This document shows positions 25,402-34,311 of a stretch of 64,000 nucleotides of DNA, piece by piece. This stretch comes from an uncultured Clostridia bacterium. GTDB taxonomy: Bacteria; Bacillota; Clostridia; Christensenellales; Borkfalkiaceae. Under the pieces are notes generated by a model. It saw only the letters and a program-made list of their open reading frames with translations, was not told the DNA's origin and did not search any database. Position numbers and translations under genes: made by a program. Positions within the stretch are counted from its first letter, which is position 1; each line of letters begins with the position of its first letter. Location of the stretch: NCBI GenBank assembly GCA_944343275.1, contig CALVMH010000008.1, positions 20,335-84,334 on the forward strand, given 5' to 3'.

Positions 25402-26366
25402 GAATTTGTATTTACGGCGCCGGAGCGATGGGGACGTCGCTTGGCGTTTTGCTCGACGAAATGTCGCTGGATTTTATCTCGCACAATGCGGAACACGTTG
25501 CGGCGATGAATGCTTCCGGAGCGCTCATCGAGGGGGCGCTCACACGCTGCGTCAAGGTACGCGCCAAGCTGCCTTCTCAGATGGATGGGCAGTATGACGT
25601 CGTCATTCTTGCCGTCAAACAGCGGGAAAATCACGCTGCGGCACAGTTTCTGCGTCCGTTTCTAAAAGACGACGGCGCCATCGTGACCATCCAGAACGGA
25701 TTGCCCGAAGAAGGGCTTGCCAAAGTGTTCGGCAAGGATCGCGTCTACGGCTGTACGCTTTCGTGGAGCGCCGAAAAGACGGCGCCCGGCGTCGTCCGCG
25801 TAACGAGTGACACGGGCTTTTGTCTGGCGCTCGGCGCTTACGGAAAAGGGGAGCGCTTAAAGGAGCTCGCGGCGCTTCTTTCGCATGCGGGGACGCTGAC
25901 CGTCGGAAAGCTCGCGGAGATCCGCTATGCGAAACTTGCGGTCAACGCCTCTTTTTCCACGCTTTCCGCACTTTCGGGCATGACGTTTTTACAGCTTGCA
26001 AGGAAAGAGAAAAAACGTGTGCTTGCGCTTATGCGTGAGGTCTTTGCCGTCGCAAAAGTAAACGGCTGCACACGCCTTCCGCAGAACGGGTACGACCTTT
26101 TCAAAGTGTTCGGTGGAAAATTTGCCCCGCTTTTGCTGCCTGTTGCCATGAAAAAATATGCACACACGCGTTCCGGCATGCTGCGGGACATCCTTGCGGG
26201 AAAGCGCTGCGACGTCGACTTTGTGGCGGGCGCCGCCGTCGCCGCAGGGAAAAAGGCAGGGGTCCCGATGCCCATGCTCGAACGCGCCGTCGCCCTCGTT
26301 CACGATGTGGAAAACGGGCTTGCGGAAATCGCGCCCGAAACGCTGAAATTACTTTCCGAGGAATGA
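25398..26366 (+). CDS. 2-dehydropantoate 2-reductase family protein (ApbA/PanE)
   Basis: A 322-residue protein with the N-terminal NADP-binding motif IYGAGAMGTSLG, the family stretch VILAVKQREN and TIQNGLPEE, and a C-terminal all-alpha domain containing KLAVNASFSTLSAL (the N-A-x-F catalytic-domain region). PanE reduces ketopantoate in coenzyme A synthesis; many family members act on other 2-oxoacids, so the exact substrate is not certain. It is coupled to the shikimate-kinase-like gene and followed three bases later by gltX. Confidence 0.85.
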   Translation: MRICIYGAGAMGTSLGVLLDEMSLDFISHNAEHVAAMNASGALIEGALTRCVKVRAKLPSQMDGQYDVVILAVKQRENHAAAQFLRPFLKDDGAIVTIQNGLPEEGLAKVFGKDRVYGCTLSWSAEKTAPGVVRVTSDTGFCLALGAYGKGERLKELAALLSHAGTLTVGKLAEIRYAKLAVNASFSTLSALSGMTFLQLARKEKKRVLALMREVFAVAKVNGCTRLPQNGYDLFKVFGGKFAPLLLPVAMKKYAHTRSGMLRDILAGKRCDVDFVAGAAVAAGKKAGVPMPMLERAVALVHDVENGLAEIAPETLKLLSEE

Positions 26367-26369
26367 TCC

Positions 26370-28004
26370 ATGGACTTCAATGCACTTGCCGAACGGCTGC
26401 TTCCGGGGGAGTATCCCGCACTTGAAACCTTTGAAAAGCGATACCCGCAAAGGGATTTGCCTGCAAAAGCGGAGGTGACGCGCCTTGCACCATCGCCGAC
26501 GGGATTTATCCATTTGGGAAATTTGTTTGTCGCCATTGCCAACGAGCGCATTGCGCATCAGAGCGGCGGCAGGCTTTTTTTGCGCATTGAAGATACCGAC
26601 TTGAAGCGCAAAGTGGACGGAGCGGTCGAGGCGGTCATTTCCGCCCTCGATTATTTCGACATCCGCTTTGACGAAGGCGCGCAGATCGGCGGGGACGAGA
26701 CGTATGGTCCGTGGTATCAGCGGCAGCGCGCCGATATTTACCGTGCCTATGCAAAGGAACTGATCCGCCGCGGCAGGGCATACCCGTGTTTTTGCACGGA
26801 GGAAGAACTGTCCGCCATGCGTGACGTACAGACGGCAAACAAGGAGACAACGGGTTATTACGGAAAATATGCCAAATGCCGCACCCTCTCCGAAGGGGAG
26901 ATCTGCGCGGCGCTCGATGCGGGCAAACCCTATGTCATCCGTTTGAGATCGGCGGGAGATGCGTCGCGCAAATTTGTCTTTCATGATGAGATCAAAGGCG
27001 ACGTCAACGTTTCCGAAAACGATCAGGACGTTGTTATTTTGAAATCGGACGGGATTCCCACCTATCATTTTGCGCACGCGGTGGACGATCATCTCATGCG
27101 CACGACGCTCGTCATCCGTGGAGAGGAATGGCTCGCATCCCTTCCCGTCCATCTGGAACTGTTCTCTGCGCTCGGGTTCCGTCCGCCGAAGTACGGTCAT
27201 AACTGTTCGCTCATGAAGATGGACGGGGCTTCCAAGCGCAAACTTTCCAAGCGTAAGGATCCCGAACTCTCCCTTTCCTTTTACAGGCAGGAGGGGTATC
27301 ATCCGTTTGCGGTCAAAGTGTATATGCTCACGCTGCTCAATTCCGATTTTGAAGAATGGCATGCGAAATTTCCCGACAAACCGCTGGAAGAGTTCCCGTT
27401 CCGCATCGGCAAGATGAGCAAGAGCGGCGCGCTGTTCGATCTTGACAAGCTCAATGATATTTCCCGCACCGAGCTTTCCCGCCTGTCGGAAGGGGAGATG
27501 CTCGCCTTTCTGCGCGGCTGGACGCTGGATTACGGCGGGGAACGGGAACGTGCATATTTTGCGGATGAAGCATACCTGCGCGAAGTGCTGGCGCTTTGCA
27601 TGGGGACCGCGGGCAAAAAGCGCCGCAAAGATTTTGTGACGGCAAAACAGGCTTTGGAGGAGATCGGCTACTTCTTTTCCGATTACAGACAGAGGGATGC
27701 ATACCGCGTCGATCCGCAGACGCGCAATGCCGTCATATCGGCGTTTCTTGCAACCTATTCTCACGAAAACGACGCGCAGGTATGGTTTTCAAAGGTTAAA
27801 GAAGTCGCGGCGTCGCTCGGTTTTGCTGCCGAGATGCGTGACTATAAGGCAAATCCCGATGCCTATCGCGGCAGTGTTTCCGACGTGGCGGAAGTTTTGC
27901 GCATCGCCGTAACGGGCAGGGCGAATTCGCCCGATCTTTGGTCGATCATGCACATTCTCGGCGAGGAACGCACCCGCGCGCGCCTGCAAGCCGCGCTTGC
28001 GTGA
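26370..28004 (+). CDS. gltX: Glutamate-tRNA ligase
   Basis: A 544-residue class I aminoacyl-tRNA synthetase. HIGH-type motif APSPTGFIHLGN (about residue 44), FLRIEDTDLKRK, CFCTEEEL, and KMSKS-type motif KRKLSKRKD (about residue 291). It is somewhat longer than the common 480-500 residues and has a divergent C-terminal anticodon-binding part. Whether it is discriminating or also charges tRNA-Gln cannot be told from the sequence. It sits between panE-like and thyA in one transcriptional direction. Confidence 0.92.
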   Translation: MDFNALAERLLPGEYPALETFEKRYPQRDLPAKAEVTRLAPSPTGFIHLGNLFVAIANERIAHQSGGRLFLRIEDTDLKRKVDGAVEAVISALDYFDIRFDEGAQIGGDETYGPWYQRQRADIYRAYAKELIRRGRAYPCFCTEEELSAMRDVQTANKETTGYYGKYAKCRTLSEGEICAALDAGKPYVIRLRSAGDASRKFVFHDEIKGDVNVSENDQDVVILKSDGIPTYHFAHAVDDHLMRTTLVIRGEEWLASLPVHLELFSALGFRPPKYGHNCSLMKMDGASKRKLSKRKDPELSLSFYRQEGYHPFAVKVYMLTLLNSDFEEWHAKFPDKPLEEFPFRIGKMSKSGALFDLDKLNDISRTELSRLSEGEMLAFLRGWTLDYGGERERAYFADEAYLREVLALCMGTAGKKRRKDFVTAKQALEEIGYFFSDYRQRDAYRVDPQTRNAVISAFLATYSHENDAQVWFSKVKEVAASLGFAAEMRDYKANPDAYRGSVSDVAEVLRIAVTGRANSPDLWSIMHILGEERTRARLQAALA

Positions 28005-28026
28005 TATACACAGGAAGGAGAATGAA

Positions 28027-28857
28027 ATGAGCAGAGCGGACGAGATTTTCATTGCAAACTGCAAGGACATCATGGAGCACGGGGTGTGGGACACCGACGC
28101 CGCCGTGCGACCGCATTGGGAAGACGGCACGCCTGCGCACACCGTCAAAAAATTCGGGATCGTCAATCGCTACAACTTGAAGGAAGAATTTCCCATCCAG
28201 ACCATCCGCCGCTGCGCGTTCAAATCATGCGTTGACGAAATCTTATGGATCTGGCAGAAAAAGAGCAATAACGTTCATGATCTGGATTCGCACATCTGGG
28301 ACAGTTGGGCAGATGAGACGGGTTCCATCGGCAAAGCATATGGCTATCAGCTTGGGAAAAAGGCAAAATATCGGGAAGGGGAGTTTGACCAGGTCGACAG
28401 GGTGCTTTACGACTTAAAACACAACCCCGCCTCCCGCCGCATCCTCACCAACCTCTATAATTTTGAGGACCTGCACGAGATGCATCTCTATCCCTGTGCG
28501 TATTCGATGACGTTCAACGTCTCCGGAGATACCCTGAACGGGATCCTCAACCAACGTTCCAACGATATGCTGACGGCAAACGGCTGGAATGTGACGCAAT
28601 ATGCGGTCTTGCTGACGATGTTCGCGCAGGTAAGCGGACTGAAAGCGGGCGAGCTCGTCCACGTCATTGCGGATGCGCATCTCTATGACAGACATATTCC
28701 CATCGTCAAAGAGGTCATTGCCAATCCCGTAAAGCCCGCTCCGAAGCTGGTTGTCGATCCCGACGTCAAGAACTTCTATGATTTCACGGTGGACAGCTTC
28801 CGCCTGGAGCATTACGAATACACGCCGCTTGCGGCGAAGATTCCGGTGGCGATATGA
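28027..28857 (+). CDS. thyA: Thymidylate synthase ThyA
   Basis: A 276-residue protein with the catalytic cysteine in LYPCAYSM (about residue 157), QRSNDMLTANGWNVTQYA and the HVIADAHLYDRHI segment. It methylates dUMP using methylenetetrahydrofolate, producing dihydrofolate that FolA, encoded immediately downstream, recycles. An AAGGAG site precedes the start. A two-codon frame ATG-AAA-TGA overlaps the region directly before the true ATG at 28027. Confidence 0.95.
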   Translation: MSRADEIFIANCKDIMEHGVWDTDAAVRPHWEDGTPAHTVKKFGIVNRYNLKEEFPIQTIRRCAFKSCVDEILWIWQKKSNNVHDLDSHIWDSWADETGSIGKAYGYQLGKKAKYREGEFDQVDRVLYDLKHNPASRRILTNLYNFEDLHEMHLYPCAYSMTFNVSGDTLNGILNQRSNDMLTANGWNVTQYAVLLTMFAQVSGLKAGELVHVIADAHLYDRHIPIVKEVIANPVKPAPKLVVDPDVKNFYDFTVDSFRLEHYEYTPLAAKIPVAI

Positions 28858-29351
28858 AGGCAATTTTTCACGCAGACAGAAATTGGGGAATCGGCAGGGG
28901 GAACGATCTCATGTTCCGTCTCCCCCTCGATATGAAGTTTTTCCGCGAGACGACAAAGGGGAAGACGGTGGTGATGGGGCTGAATACGCTGCGCTCCTTC
29001 CCGGGCGGAAAACCCCTCAAAAACCGCACGAACATTGTGCTTTGCCCGGAGAACGTGGAGGAGGACGTCATCTGCGTTCATTCCCTCGCAGAACTTTTGG
29101 CGGAAGTGAAGCGTTATCCCGCAGACGATGTTTACGTCATCGGCGGTGCGAGCGTATACAGACTCCTGCTTCCCTATTGTACGGAAGTGCTCGTGACGAA
29201 AGTGGATGCGGACGGCGGGGCGGATACCTTCGTTCCCGATCTGGATGCGGACGAACGCTTTCTTCTGTGCGCCGAGAGTGCGCCGACGGAAGACAACGGG
29301 TATCTCATTCGTTTTTGCACCTATAAAAATTTGTCGCCCGAAGGGGATTGA
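28854..29351 (+). CDS. folA: Dihydrofolate reductase
   Basis: A 165-residue DHFR: ADRNWGIGRGNDLMFRLPLDMKFF, the TVVMGLNTLRSF segment (family pattern G-R-x-T-x-x-S) and VYVIGGASVY. It regenerates tetrahydrofolate for ThyA. Its ATG overlaps the thyA stop (ATGA) and the gene ends in an intrinsic terminator, closing the operon that begins at the leaderless kinase gene. Confidence 0.94.
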   Translation: MKAIFHADRNWGIGRGNDLMFRLPLDMKFFRETTKGKTVVMGLNTLRSFPGGKPLKNRTNIVLCPENVEEDVICVHSLAELLAEVKRYPADDVYVIGGASVYRLLLPYCTEVLVTKVDADGGADTFVPDLDADERFLLCAESAPTEDNGYLIRFCTYKNLSPEGD

Positions 29352-29374
29352 TTGCCCGGCAGGGCAATTTTTTT
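29351..29374 (+). terminator. Intrinsic terminator after folA
   Basis: Stem ATTGCCC/GGGCAAT with a GGCA loop followed by a T run to 29374. Confidence 0.9.
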
Positions 29375-29395
29375 CGTAAAGCCGGGCATTTTTTC

Positions 29396-29424
29396 TTGCT
29401 TAATGCGCCCGAAAGTATTAAAAT
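29396..29424 (+). promoter_or_regulatory. typA promoter
   Basis: TTGCTT at 29396-29401, a 17-base spacer and TAAAAT at 29419-29424; GAGG precedes ATG 29457. Confidence 0.6.
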
Positions 29425-29456
29425 ATGCTTTCGGACGAACATTTACAGAGGTAGAT

Positions 29457-31283
29457 ATGATCAGAGAAGATTTGCGCAACATTGCGATCATCGCGCACGT
29501 CGATCACGGTAAGACGACGCTGGTCGATCAGATGCTCAAACAAGCGGGCACCTTCCGCGAAAATCAGGTGGTGGAGGAGCGCGTGATGGATTCGGGCGCG
29601 CTCGAACGGGAACGCGGCATCACCATTCTTGCAAAAAACACATCCGTTCATTACCACGGCGTCAAGATCAATATCATTGATACGCCCGGACACGCCGACT
29701 TTTCGGGCGAGGTGGAGCGCGTCCTCAAAATGGTCTCGGGCGTGCTTATTCTTGTAGACGCCGCAGAGGGCCCCATGCCGCAGACGCGTTTTGTGACGCA
29801 GAAGGCGCTGGAAATGGGGCTGAAACTCATCATCGTCGTCAACAAAGTCGACCGTCCCGACGCGCGCGTCAAGGAGGTCATCGACGAAGTTCTGGAACTG
29901 CTCATGGACCTTGACGCTTCGGACGATCAGCTCGAAAGCCCGTTCGTCTTCTGTTCCGGCAGGGACGGAACGGCCTCTCTCGATGAGAACGTTAAGGGGG
30001 TCGATCTGACGCCCTTGTTCGACACCGTCCTTTCCCATTTCCCGCCGCTCGATATGGACGATCGGGGCGCTTTGCAGATCTTGGTGTCTTCCATCGACTA
30101 CAACGATTATGTGGGGCGCATCGGCATCGGGCGCGTGGAGCGCGGCGTTGCACGGCAGAACGCGGATGTCACCGTGTGCAATTACAACCATCCGAACGTC
30201 TCTCTGCGCGGGAAGATCGTCAACCTTTATGAGATAGAAGGGCTGAACCGCGTCCCCTGTGAGAGCGCTGCCGCGGGCGACATCGTCTGCTTTTCGGGGC
30301 TGGAAAAAATCAACATCGGCGACACGGTGTGCGCCTCGGAAAAAGTGGAGCCCGTTGCCTTCGTCAAGATCTCCGATCCGACGGTGGAGATGATCTTCTC
30401 CGTCAACGATTCTCCCTTTGCGGGGAAGGAGGGCAAGTTTGTCACGACGCGTCATCTGCGCGACAGGTTATACCGTGAACTGCTGCGTGATGTCTCCCTG
30501 CGCGTGGAGGATACCGATTCGACAGATGCCTTCCGTGTCAGCGGAAGGGGGGAGATGCATCTTTCCATTCTCATTGAGACGATGCGCCGTGAAGGGTATG
30601 AATTTCAGGTGAGCTCGCCGAAGGTTCTCTATCATGAGATCGACGGCGTCCGGTATGAGCCTGTGGAGCGCCTCATCGTGGACGTGCCCGAGGACAACAC
30701 GGGTCCCGTGTTCCAGAGCATGGGGGAGAGAAAGGGCGAACTCGTGCACATGCACGCAATGGGTTCGCGCATGCGCTTGGAGTTTCTCGTTCCTGCCCGC
30801 GGGTTGTTCGGATATAAGAGCGAATTTCTGACGGATACCAAGGGCGAAGGCGTGATGAGTTCCGTGTTTTTTGAATATCAGCCCTATAAAGGGGAGATTT
30901 CGCGGCGCTCGACGGGTTCGCTCGTCGCATTCGAAACGGGCGAGGCAGTCACTTACGGACTGTTCAATGCACAGGGGCGCGGTACGCTGTTTATTGGCGC
31001 GGGGACGCCCGTCTATGAAGGGATGGTCGTCGGATTCTCGCCGAAGGACGAGGATATCAATGTCAATGTCTGCAAGACCAAACACCTCACGAATACGCGT
31101 TCGTCCTCGTCGGATGATGCGCTGCGCCTTATCCCGCCCAAAAGGCTCAGTCTGGAAGAGGCGTTGGAATTTATCGGGGATGATGAATTGCTGGAAGTGA
31201 CGCCCTTGAACGTCCGCATCCGCAAGCGCATTCTTGACAGCGAATTGCGCGCCAAAGCACGTGCAAAAGCCAAATTGCAATGA
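29457..31283 (+). CDS. typA: Ribosome-associated GTPase TypA/BipA
   Basis: A 608-residue translational GTPase. G-motifs [17 protein letters not shown] and NKVDRPDA are visible in the first 130 residues, followed by domain II, EF-G-like domains III and V, and the C-terminal domain ([19 protein letters not shown]) that is specific to BipA. It aids ribosome assembly and stress or low-temperature growth. I took ATG 29457 after the promoter; a longer open frame upstream crosses the terminator. Followed by palindrome copy 3 and a terminator. Confidence 0.95.
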   Translation: MIREDLRNIAIIAHVDHGKTTLVDQMLKQAGTFRENQVVEERVMDSGALERERGITILAKNTSVHYHGVKINIIDTPGHADFSGEVERVLKMVSGVLILVDAAEGPMPQTRFVTQKALEMGLKLIIVVNKVDRPDARVKEVIDEVLELLMDLDASDDQLESPFVFCSGRDGTASLDENVKGVDLTPLFDTVLSHFPPLDMDDRGALQILVSSIDYNDYVGRIGIGRVERGVARQNADVTVCNYNHPNVSLRGKIVNLYEIEGLNRVPCESAAAGDIVCFSGLEKINIGDTVCASEKVEPVAFVKISDPTVEMIFSVNDSPFAGKEGKFVTTRHLRDRLYRELLRDVSLRVEDTDSTDAFRVSGRGEMHLSILIETMRREGYEFQVSSPKVLYHEIDGVRYEPVERLIVDVPEDNTGPVFQSMGERKGELVHMHAMGSRMRLEFLVPARGLFGYKSEFLTDTKGEGVMSSVFFEYQPYKGEISRRSTGSLVAFETGEAVTYGLFNAQGRGTLFIGAGTPVYEGMVVGFSPKDEDINVNVCKTKHLTNTRSSSSDDALRLIPPKRLSLEEALEFIGDDELLEVTPLNVRIRKRILDSELRAKARAKAKLQ

Positions 31284-31291
31284 ATTTGCAT

Positions 31292-31314
31292 GGTACTATG
31301 TCAGACATAATATT
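31292..31314 (+). repeat. Dispersed palindrome, copy 3 (after typA)
   Basis: GGTACTATGTC-A-GACATAATATT with perfect 6-base arms TATGTC/GACATA, eight bases after the typA stop and directly before its terminator. Confidence 0.85.
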
Positions 31315-31326
31315 ATGATTTTCCGA

Positions 31327-31353
31327 AATCCCGCCTGATTTGCGGGATTTTTT
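31327..31353 (+). terminator. typA terminator
   Basis: Stem AATCCCGC/GCGGGATT (31327-31334 and 31342-31349) followed by a T run. Confidence 0.85.
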
Positions 31354-31365
31354 GATAGCCCAAGG

Positions 31366-31373
31366 CATACAGT
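31366..31373 (+). promoter_or_regulatory. Sigma-E-like -10 element before yabP
   Basis: CATACAGT matches the sporulation sigma-E -10 consensus CATACAnT; a possible -35 GGATTTT lies about 14 bases upstream within the terminator. The yabP ATG is only six bases downstream, so the transcript would be leaderless. Bacillus yabP/yabQ are sigma-E-controlled. Confidence 0.5.
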
Positions 31374-31378
31374 AAAGT

Positions 31379-31630
31379 ATGCAAAACGAAGTCAAGCCGA
31401 GCGTTCTGACACTTGAAAACCAGAGCAGGCTCACGCTTACGGGCGTGGAGCGCGTAGATGCCTTTTCGGAGCGGGAGATCCGCCTGCGGGTAGGCGGGAA
31501 GAAAGTGCGGATAGAGGGCAGCAAACTCAAAGTCCTGTCTTTTTCGGAGGGCAGCGGGAATTTCGCCGCGGCGGGCGTCATCGATTGTATCCGCTTTTTG
31601 CAGGGGGTCAAGGGCGGATTTTTCCGATGA
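31379..31630 (+). CDS. yabP: Sporulation protein YabP family
   Basis: An 83-residue protein with the YabP/YqfC pattern: LTLENQSRLTLTGVERVDAFSE and LKVLSFSEGSGNFAAAGVI. Family members take part in spore assembly in the mother cell. Its stop overlaps the yabQ start, and divIC follows, which is the conserved yabP-yabQ-divIC order of endospore-formers. A sigma-E-type -10 element lies just upstream and no Shine-Dalgarno sequence is visible. Confidence 0.88.
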   Translation: MQNEVKPSVLTLENQSRLTLTGVERVDAFSEREIRLRVGGKKVRIEGSKLKVLSFSEGSGNFAAAGVIDCIRFLQGVKGGFFR

Positions 31631-31992
31631 CCGATCAGTTTTATGTTTTTTTGGTCGGTGTCTGCTGCGGCGCCGCGGGCGGGCTGCTCTACGATGGCGT
31701 CGGGTGGCTTCGTGCGCTGCTTCCGTTCCGTGCAGCGCAGATCGCAACGGATATTTTGTTCAGCCTGCTCTTTGCCGCAGGTTATCTTGCCGTGAACACG
31801 GCGCTCATGTTGCCGGGGCTGCGGCTGTACTCCTTTGTTGCCTGTGCCCTTGGCTTTTTGCTCTATTTGAAAAGTTTGCATAAAATCGTTGCATTTTTCG
31901 GCAAAAAGTTATATAATGGGTTGAAACGAATACAAAGGGGACAAAAAGCATGTCCGGGAAAAGAGGCACAAATCTCACGGAAGAGAAGATGA
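31627..31992 (+). CDS. yabQ: Spore cortex biosynthesis protein YabQ
   Basis: A 121-residue membrane protein with about three to four hydrophobic helices (FYVFLVGVCCGAAGGLLYD, ATDILFSLLFAAGYLAV, LYSFVACALGFLLYL) and a basic tail, matching YabQ, which is needed for cortex synthesis in Bacillus. ATG 31627 lies inside the yabP stop. The 3' end overlaps the divIC gene by 43 bases. Confidence 0.85.
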   Translation: MTDQFYVFLVGVCCGAAGGLLYDGVGWLRALLPFRAAQIATDILFSLLFAAGYLAVNTALMLPGLRLYSFVACALGFLLYLKSLHKIVAFFGKKLYNGLKRIQRGQKACPGKEAQISRKRR

Positions 31993-32231
31993 GAAAGATC
32001 GCCGCAGGCGGAACTGCGGCGGGCGTTTTGCTTGTTCTCTTTCTCGTCGTCATCCTCATCGTACAGTTTGTGCAGATCGGCATTGCCAACCGCCGCAACC
32101 GGGAATATTCTGAGGCGATCGCGCAATATACACAGATGCTCGAGGCGGGCGCCAATCAACAGGAATTGCTGCAGATGGAGGAAACACTGCGCAGGCTTGC
32201 GCTGGAACGCGGCTGGGAATTTTCCAAATGA
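31950..32231 (+). CDS. divIC: Septum formation initiator (DivIC/FtsB family)
   Basis: A 93-residue bitopic protein: a short basic N-terminus, one TM helix (residues ~19-46, GTAAGVLLVLFLVVILIVQF) and a coiled-coil rich in Glu/Gln/Leu (residues ~48-85). Such proteins form the DivIB-FtsL-DivIC complex at the division septum. A GGGGA site precedes ATG 31950. It overlaps yabQ by 43 bases and ends within the ppx-like start. Confidence 0.88.
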   Translation: MSGKRGTNLTEEKMRKIAAGGTAAGVLLVLFLVVILIVQFVQIGIANRRNREYSEAIAQYTQMLEAGANQQELLQMEETLRRLALERGWEFSK

Positions 32232-33088
32232 CCACGAAATATGCCGTCATCGACATCGGTTCCAATTCCGTCCGCCTCATGCTTTGGGCGGGCGGTACTT
32301 TGTATAAAAAGGTGCGCACTACCCGCCTTGCGCAGGGGCTTGCGGACAGCGGAATGCTTTCGGATGCCGCCATGGAGCGCACGGCGGAAGCGGTTTCTGC
32401 CTTTGCGGAAGAGGGAGCGCGCGCCGGCGCGCGCGTGCTTGCCTTTGCGACTGCAGCAGTGCGTTCTTCCGAAAACGGAACGCGGTTTTGCTCCCTCGTA
32501 AAAGATACGTGCGGCATTTTTGTCGACGTCGTCACGGGGGAGGAGGAGGCACGGTTAGGACTGTGCGGCGCACTCGGACGGGAGGACGGCGGGATCATCG
32601 ATATCGGCGGCGCCAGCACGGAAGTCTGTATCCGCTGCGGCGGGGAGATCCGGTATTCTTGCAGTCTGCCCGTCGGTGCCGTGCGCATCTTCGACGCATG
32701 CGGACAAGACCCGTCGCGCATCGAAACATTCGTGCGTGCTTCCGTCGCGCCGCTGGCGGACGTCCGCTGTGCGGCATCCATGCGGGCGATCGGCGGAACG
32801 GCTTCCACGCTTGCAAGTATCCGCCTCGGTTTGCAGGCATACGATGCGGAAAAACTGAACGGTCTTGTTTTGCCGCGTGCATGGCTGGAAGAGATGAGTC
32901 TGCGGCTCTTGTCGCTTTCGCCTGAGGAGAGGAAGGGAGTCCCGGGAATGGACGTCAGCCGTGCGGACGTCATTGCGGGGGCGAGCCGTCTGCTTGTGAA
33001 CGTGATGCGCGCGCTCGGTCTGCCGCAGGTGCGCTTTTCGGATGCAGACAACCTCGAAGGGTATTTGTTTGTCAGGGGGCTTGTATGA
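32228..33088 (+). CDS. Ppx/GppA-family phosphatase
   Basis: A 286-residue actin-fold phosphohydrolase: phosphate-1 motif VIDIGSNSVRLML (residues ~7-19), RLAQGL, FATAAVRSS, VTGEEEARLG and phosphate-2 motif IIDIGGASTEV. It hydrolyses polyphosphate or pppGpp. It is shorter than E. coli Ppx and has only the two actin-like lobes, as in many Firmicutes, so polyphosphatase versus guanosine-pentaphosphatase activity is not decided. It overlaps divIC and the following protease gene by ATGA junctions. Confidence 0.9.
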   Translation: MTTKYAVIDIGSNSVRLMLWAGGTLYKKVRTTRLAQGLADSGMLSDAAMERTAEAVSAFAEEGARAGARVLAFATAAVRSSENGTRFCSLVKDTCGIFVDVVTGEEEARLGLCGALGREDGGIIDIGGASTEVCIRCGGEIRYSCSLPVGAVRIFDACGQDPSRIETFVRASVAPLADVRCAASMRAIGGTASTLASIRLGLQAYDAEKLNGLVLPRAWLEEMSLRLLSLSPEERKGVPGMDVSRADVIAGASRLLVNVMRALGLPQVRFSDADNLEGYLFVRGLV

Positions 33089-33942
33089 ACCGCAACAGGC
33101 AGATGCGCGTTTTCAGATGGATCGTATGGGGCGCCGCCGTCGTCGCAACGGGGTATCTCATTTACTCCGCGATCTCCCTGCTGGTATGTTTGCAGGCGAG
33201 CGGACAGATCGCTTATGGCTGCGCATTCGGCGCGGCGCTGCTGATCCTGATCGTATTGCCGCTTCCGCTTGTCGTGCATGAAGCAGGGCATCTCTTTGTC
33301 GGGCTCTGCTGCGGGATGCGCCCCGTATGCGTGCGTCTTGGTTGGCTGTCCATTGCCCGCGGAAAGTTCGTGCTGTCCCTGCGGAATGCCGCGGATGGGG
33401 AAACGCGCTTTGCGCCGCGTTCCGTGCGCAGTCTGAGAACAAAATTGTTTGCCACGGCGCTCGGCGGTGCTGCGTTCAATTTCCTGTATGCCGCGCTCTG
33501 CATCCTGCTCGTCTGCTTGTTGCCAATGACGCCTGCGCTCTTCTTCTTTGCGTTTTTTGTGCCGCTTTCCCTTGCGGAAGGGGTCTGCGAGCTGCTACCC
33601 GCAGAGCTTCCCGCGGGGAAAACGGATGGGCGAATGATGTCGGAGCTGGTGCGCAGAACGGGCGAAACGGAGATCGCCGTGCGCGTTCTGACGGCACAGT
33701 GCCTGTGCGCTTCCGCCCCCGGTACATGCGACAGGTCGCTGCTTTTCGATGTCCCAATCGTCCGTGAAGACTGCCCCGCGTTCATACAGCTGCTCCGTCT
33801 GCAGGCGGAATATTTGCAGGCGGCGGGGGATGAGACGGGTGCGCAACACGTGCTCGCAAGGCTTGCGGAGATCGAGCGCGAAGAGGCGTCGGGCGGAGCG
33901 GACGGCGAAGAGAAAGAAAAAAACCTGTCAGACGACAGGTAA
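33085..33942 (+). CDS. M50-type membrane metalloprotease-like protein
   Basis: A 285-residue membrane protein. The zinc motif HEAGH starts at residue 65 at the end of a hydrophobic helix, and GKTDGRMM (about residue 177) resembles the N/L-D-G third zinc-ligand motif of site-2 proteases. About four hydrophobic segments are present, followed by a soluble C-terminal helical region. Family members cut membrane-bound substrates, for example anti-sigma factors; no such partner is identified. It is coupled to ppx. A CCTGTC/GACAGG hairpin overlaps its end without a T run. Confidence 0.75.
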   Translation: MNRNRQMRVFRWIVWGAAVVATGYLIYSAISLLVCLQASGQIAYGCAFGAALLILIVLPLPLVVHEAGHLFVGLCCGMRPVCVRLGWLSIARGKFVLSLRNAADGETRFAPRSVRSLRTKLFATALGGAAFNFLYAALCILLVCLLPMTPALFFFAFFVPLSLAEGVCELLPAELPAGKTDGRMMSELVRRTGETEIAVRVLTAQCLCASAPGTCDRSLLFDVPIVREDCPAFIQLLRLQAEYLQAAGDETGAQHVLARLAEIEREEASGGADGEEKEKNLSDDR

Positions 33943-33987
33943 ATGCACTGCAACGGGGCAGTTTGTGGAGTTTGCAAGGGGATTCGC

Positions 33988-34200
33988 CTATTCGGCGCGA
34001 TCGGTAAGTCCGAGCAGGAAGTCCGATGTGACGTTGAAATACCGCGCGACTTTTGCAATATTGCCTGCTGTCGGGTCGCTCTTGTTGGTTTCCCAATAGC
34101 AGATGATGCCAAGGCTGACATTGAGGTCTTTGGCGACGGTCGCTTGTGAAAGACCGCGTTCTTTTCTGAGTTCGATGAGGCGTTCTGCAAAAATTTTCAT
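33988..34200 (-). CDS. Small Xre-type helix-turn-helix regulator
   Basis: A 70-residue Cro/C1-type HTH protein: RLIELRKERGLSQATVAKDL, recognition region VSLGIICYWETNKSDPTAGNIAKVARYF and VTSDFLLGL. It is only the DNA-binding domain. Its promoter (34207-34235) has its -10 box six bases before the ATG, so the mRNA should be leaderless; there is no ribosome-binding site. Its target is unknown; it is convergent with the protease gene and divergent from the phosphatase gene. Confidence 0.88.
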   Translation of the reverse strand: MKIFAERLIELRKERGLSQATVAKDLNVSLGIICYWETNKSDPTAGNIAKVARYFNVTSDFLLGLTDRAE

Positions 34201-34206
34201 GGCATT

Positions 34207-34235
34207 ATTATACCTGATAGCGGAAAATTTTGCAA
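34207..34235 (-). promoter_or_regulatory. Promoter predicting a leaderless xre mRNA
   Basis: On the minus strand TTGCAA (34235-34230), a 17-base spacer and TATAAT (34212-34207), then six bases to the ATG. Confidence 0.75.
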
Positions 34236-34311
34236 CTTATTTTCGACAAAATTCGCCCTGCGCCCGGGGGTTTTTCTTCGGCGGAATATATTGACTTTTT
34301 TCGGGGGTGCC

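Noticed and set aside
26349-27764. A 471-codon minus-strand frame opposite gltX
   Set aside because: Shadow of gltX; no domain recognised.
28022-28030. Two-codon frame ATG-AAA-TGA just before thyA as a regulatory upstream ORF
   Set aside because: It overlaps the thyA start and follows the ribosome site closely; most likely chance, given the A-rich leader.
33925-33941. Hairpin CCTGTC-AGAC-GACAGG at the end of the M50-like gene as a terminator
   Set aside because: No T run follows, and it lies within the last codons, so there is no good support for termination.
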